Assembly: GCA_009925965.1 (NCBI GenBank)
Contig: RFPW01000088.1
Coordinates: 1 to 8,234, forward strand
DNA length: 8,234 nt
Reading direction: 5' to 3'
Origin: Betaproteobacteria bacterium
GTDB taxonomy: Bacteria; Pseudomonadota; Gammaproteobacteria; Burkholderiales; Burkholderiaceae_E
The notes under the pieces are model-generated. The model was not told the DNA's origin, made no database searches, and was given only the letters and a program-made list of their open reading frames with translations. This document shows positions 5,962 through 8,234 of this stretch, one piece after another. The stretch's first letter is position 1; each line of letters begins with the position of its first letter. Both the position numbers and the translations under genes were made by a program.

Positions 5962-7013
5962 GCAAACGTGTCGCTCTCATTACCGGTGCAACCGGTGTGG
6001 TCGGGCGCAATTTGTTGGCCCATCTCCTGGGGGCTGGGGGTTGGGAGATCCTCGCCGTCTCGCGGCGCTCGCCTGCTCTGCAGGGTGACTATGCCCACTT
6101 GGCGATCGATCTGCTCGATCCCGCGGATTGCGCAAGGCAGGCCCATCGATTGTCTGCGGTGACGCACGTCTTTCATGCGGCCTACGTTGAACGGTCTGAC
6201 TCAGTGGCCTGGGTTAATGACAACACCGCCATGCTGAGCCATCTGATTGAGGCCCTTGACCCCGTCGCTGTGGGGCTTGAGCATGTTCATGTCATGCATG
6301 GCACAAAGTGGTACGGAAACCATCATGGGACCTTCCGGACGCCGGCCCGCGAGGATGACCCCAGGCACATGCCCCCGAATTTTTATTACAATCAATGGGA
6401 TTACCTGACGCAAGCTTCACATGGCAAGCGCTGGTCGATTTCGTCGGCTCGCCCCCATGCGATCTGTGGCGATGGGGTCGGTAGTCCGATGAATCTGCCG
6501 ATGGTTTTAGCCGTGTACGCCGTGCTGTCGCGTGAACTCGGTTTGCCTCTGCAGTTTCCGGGGTCGGCTGCGAACTACCATGCGCTTTATCAGGTCACCG
6601 ATGCGACGCTGCTAGCGCGCGCGATGGTCTGGATGTCGACCGAACCCCGTTGTGCGAACCAGGCATTCAACATCACCAATGGAGATCTGATTCGCTGGGA
6701 AAATTTCTGGCCCAAGATGGCACGCTATTGGGGCATGGAACTGGCGCCGAGGCGCCCGATCCGACTTGCTCAGGCGATGGCTGACAAAGGGCCGCTTTGG
6801 GATCAGATGGTCGCTCGCTACGGGTTACGCGCAACGTCTTATCCGGATCTCGTGTCCTGGGGCTACGGTGACTTCGTGTTTGCTTCTGACTTCGACATCA
6901 TCTCCCACACGGGGAAGTGTCGTCGTTATGGATTCTATGAATTTGAAGACACCGAAGCGATGTTCTTCAGGCTTTGGGATCAGTACCGGGCGGCCGGTGT
7001 CCTGCCCGGTTAA
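5958..7013 (+). CDS. PRISE-family (progesterone 5-beta-reductase/iridoid synthase-like) SDR enone reductase
   Basis: This 351-residue extended SDR starts with the nucleotide motif LITGATGVVG (7-16). It carries the hallmarks of the PRISE family, which reduces activated C=C bonds of enones with NADPH: GTKWYGNHHG (115-124), with Lys117 at the position of the catalytic Lys147 of Digitalis progesterone 5-beta-reductase, and the EDDPRHMPPNFYYNQWDYL block (132-150), whose FYY pair includes the counterpart of Tyr179. SARPHAICG (163-171) and FNITNGDLIRWENFWPKMA (237-255) are also typical. Bacterial members are known, mostly with unknown natural substrates. Here it ends a beta-oxidation-type operon, so an unsaturated ketone, aldehyde or CoA-ester of a terpenoid or steroid-like compound is a reasonable guess. 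The ATGA overlap with the MDR gene and TGGGG at 5948-5952 support the start. Its TAA overlaps the opposing gene's stop. A sugar epimerase role is unlikely because the YxxxK motif is replaced. Confidence 0.88.
   Translation: MSKRVALITGATGVVGRNLLAHLLGAGGWEILAVSRRSPALQGDYAHLAIDLLDPADCARQAHRLSAVTHVFHAAYVERSDSVAWVNDNTAMLSHLIEALDPVAVGLEHVHVMHGTKWYGNHHGTFRTPAREDDPRHMPPNFYYNQWDYLTQASHGKRWSISSARPHAICGDGVGSPMNLPMVLAVYAVLSRELGLPLQFPGSAANYHALYQVTDATLLARAMVWMSTEPRCANQAFNITNGDLIRWENFWPKMARYWGMELAPRRPIRLAQAMADKGPLWDQMVARYGLRATSYPDLVSWGYGDFVFASDFDIISHTGKCRRYGFYEFEDTEAMFFRLWDQYRAAGVLPG
6985..7010. other. Inverted repeat at the convergent gene ends (possible transcript-end hairpin)
   Basis: ACCGGGC at 6985-6991 is the exact inverse of GCCCGGT at 7004-7010. 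A G-T and a G-C pair extend the stem to nine pairs around an eight-base loop. It ends exactly where the two opposing stop codons overlap. No T-run follows on either strand, so it does not fit a classical intrinsic terminator, and its location inside coding sequence could make it chance. Confidence 0.35.
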
Positions 7014-7675
7014 TGAGCGTTCTTGCCCAGCACGACCGGTTGCAGGACGCCGCGGTCGATCGGCAGAACATGGTCTACGAGGCCACGCGAGTGCTTGAAT
7101 TCGGATTCTGAGAGCAGAACGGCCATGCCTGCCTGACGCAATGTGCGGATGACTTCGATCAAGCGCTGGCAGAGTGCGGGCGCTACGCCTTCGAATGGTT
7201 CGTCGAGTAGCAAAAGGCTGTTGTCGGCAACCCAGGCGCGGGCGAGAGCGACGAGTTTTTGCTGCCCTCCCGAGAGCTCCAAGGCGCGGCGCTGGGCCAT
7301 GGGTTCGAGCTCCGGAATCCACTTGAACACCTCAGCCAGACGCGAAGGCAGGTCGGGGGTGTTACGGGTCCAGCAGGGGAGGCTGATGTTCTCCTCGACG
7401 GTCAGCCCGGGGATCAGGCGGCGGTCTTCAGGCATGTAGCCAATTCCGAGGCGTATACGCTGGTGGGCCGGCATGGCATCGAGGCTTTGACCATTCATGC
7501 TGATATGGCCGGTGCTGCTCGGTAGCAGCCCTGCAATCGCCTTCATCAGCGAGGTCTTGCCCGCGCCGTTCCGACCGACCAGAGCAATGAATTCGCCGCG
7601 TCCCAGTTTGAAGCTCGCATCTCGGACGACTTCAACGCTGCCTCGGCGAACTGAGATCCCTTGCACTTCAAGCAT
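7010..7675 (-). CDS. livF: Branched-chain amino acid-type ABC importer ATPase, LivF-like
   Basis: This 221-residue ATPase energises a HAAT-type importer from the inner face of the membrane. It has Walker A GRNGAGKT at 34-41, GIGYMPEDRRLIPGLTVEENISLP (77-100) in the LivF-typical place, the ABC signature LSGGQQ at 134-139 and Walker B LLLLDEP with Glu159. The switch-loop region reads LLSESEF (187-193), where LivF proteins normally have LVEQN. The protein ends soon after DRGVLQP and lacks about 20 residues of the usual LivF tail that finishes in YLG. The start at 7675 is chosen because MLEVQGIS is the expected N-terminus and GGGAG (7685-7689 on the other strand) lies nine bases away; an upstream in-frame start at 7828 would run deep into livG. 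It overlaps livG by eight bases. The transported substrate may be an organic acid rather than an amino acid, given the neighbours. Confidence 0.93.
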   Translation of the reverse strand: MLEVQGISVRRGSVEVVRDASFKLGRGEFIALVGRNGAGKTSLMKAIAGLLPSSTGHISMNGQSLDAMPAHQRIRLGIGYMPEDRRLIPGLTVEENISLPCWTRNTPDLPSRLAEVFKWIPELEPMAQRRALELSGGQQKLVALARAWVADNSLLLLDEPFEGVAPALCQRLIEVIRTLRQAGMAVLLSESEFKHSRGLVDHVLPIDRGVLQPVVLGKNAH

Positions 7676-8234
7676 GACCGTCTGCTCCCAGGGCTGTACC
7701 AACAATGAGGCGACGGACCTCAGGCGCATCAAGCACCTCGGCTGCCGTGCCATCTGCAATGATCCGGCCCTCAAAAAATGCGAGTACACGATCTGCGTAC
7801 TGCGCCACGACTTCCATGTCGTGCTCAACGAATAGCGTCATTGCGTTGAGCCCTCGGGCGAGTTCGATCACGGTTTCGACGACGCTCTCTTTCTCTTCAG
7901 CGCTCACGCCACTGGTTGGCTCATCGAGCACCAGAACGCTGGGGTGGGACACGACGGCCATCGCGATGTCGAGGAGCTTGCGGGCGCCACCGGGGAGGGT
8001 TTTCGCCAGTTGATCGCGTTGCGGGACCAGACCAAAACGCTCTAACGCCAACGCACGAACGCGAGCCAGCTCTTTGGTCTGACTCGCGGTGGAAGCATGA
8101 CGGGCGATGATTTCGGCTACTTCCAGGTTTTCATCGACTGTGAGTTGGTCGAACAATTGTGGAATCTGGAATGAGCGGGCAACGCCTAAGCGGGTAATGT
8201 CGCGCGGCTCCATTCCGGTGATGTTGCGTTCGCC
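7668..8234 (-). CDS. livG: Branched-chain amino acid-type ABC importer ATPase, LivG-like, N-terminus cut by window edge
   Basis: The frame is open at the right edge, so only the last 188 residues are visible; the Walker A motif is outside. Typical LivG blocks are present: ITRLGVARSFQIPQLFDQLTVDENL (visible residues 13-37, with the Q-loop Gln23), Walker B VLVLDEPTSG with Glu105, the switch histidine in FVEHDMEVV (His138) and the end DRVLAFFEGRIIADGTAAEVLDAPEV. The ABC signature reads LPGGARKLLDIAMA (80-93), where LivG proteins commonly have an L-x-x-G-Q/E-type motif, so the usual Ser/Gly-Gln positions are altered. Apparent internal ATG starts (for example at 8213) are not the true start, because the upstream GERNITG codons continue the LivG match. 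It is cotranscribed with livF; permease and substrate-binding genes would be expected to the right. Confidence 0.93.
   Translation of the reverse strand, partial: GERNITGMEPRDITRLGVARSFQIPQLFDQLTVDENLEVAEIIARHASTASQTKELARVRALALERFGLVPQRDQLAKTLPGGARKLLDIAMAVVSHPSVLVLDEPTSGVSAEEKESVVETVIELARGLNAMTLFVEHDMEVVAQYADRVLAFFEGRIIADGTAAEVLDAPEVRRLIVGTALGADGHA
7685..7689 (-). promoter_or_regulatory. Ribosome binding site for the livF-like gene
   Basis: Read on the minus strand this is GGGAG, nine bases before the ATG at 7675 and inside the livG-like coding sequence. It supports the short start over longer in-frame alternatives. Confidence 0.55.

Noticed and set aside
7514..7529. Six-base stem with four-base loop (GCTGCT/AGCAGC)
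   Set aside because: It is inside the LivF-like coding sequence, has no T-run and is short enough to be chance.
7676..7828. 51-residue N-terminal extension of the LivF-like protein
   Set aside because: It lies inside livG in another frame, and MLEVQGIS at 7675 is the expected LivF N-terminus with a ribosome binding site.

Overview
The window holds two converging gene blocks. The plus strand carries a tightly packed catabolic operon of eight genes, the first cut by the window edge. The minus strand carries two ATPase subunits of a branched-chain amino acid-type (LivG/LivF) ABC importer, the livG-like gene being cut by the right edge. Coding density is almost total: the largest gap is 37 bases (2161-2197), and no stretch over 300 bases lacks a gene. 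I see no RNA gene, mobile element, CRISPR array, origin or convincing promoter.

Layout of the plus strand: end of an enoyl-CoA hydratase/isomerase (1-189); classical short-chain dehydrogenase (189-977); acyl-CoA dehydrogenase (988-2160); 3-hydroxyacyl-CoA dehydrogenase with a TTG start (2198-3073); a short, degenerate 3-hydroxyacyl-CoA dehydrogenase-like protein (3078-3731); a CaiB/BaiF-fold protein with alpha-methylacyl-CoA racemase residues (3731-4885); a zinc-free quinone-oxidoreductase-type MDR enzyme (4882-5961); and a progesterone 5-beta-reductase/iridoid synthase-like (PRISE) enone reductase (5958-7013). Four junctions on this strand overlap by 1 or 4 bases, which points to one transcript with translational coupling.

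Working together, the enzymes form a beta-oxidation-like module: acyl-CoA dehydrogenation, hydration, 3-hydroxyacyl-CoA oxidation, epimerisation of a 2-methyl branch or CoA transfer, plus two candidate enone C=C reductases. The likely substrate is therefore a branched or cyclic carboxylic acid, for example of terpenoid, steroid side-chain or alicyclic origin, rather than a plain fatty acid. This is inference; no thiolase or acyl-CoA ligase lies in the window, and the substrate cannot be read from the sequence. The LivG/LivF pair may import the substrate, as such importers often sit beside aromatic or alicyclic acid catabolic genes.

Base composition is moderately GC-rich by eye, and the gene style (crotonase, FadE-type dehydrogenase, CaiB and Liv-type importer in one locus) suggests a proteobacterium, most likely a betaproteobacterium of the Burkholderiales. 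That assignment rests on general resemblance only.
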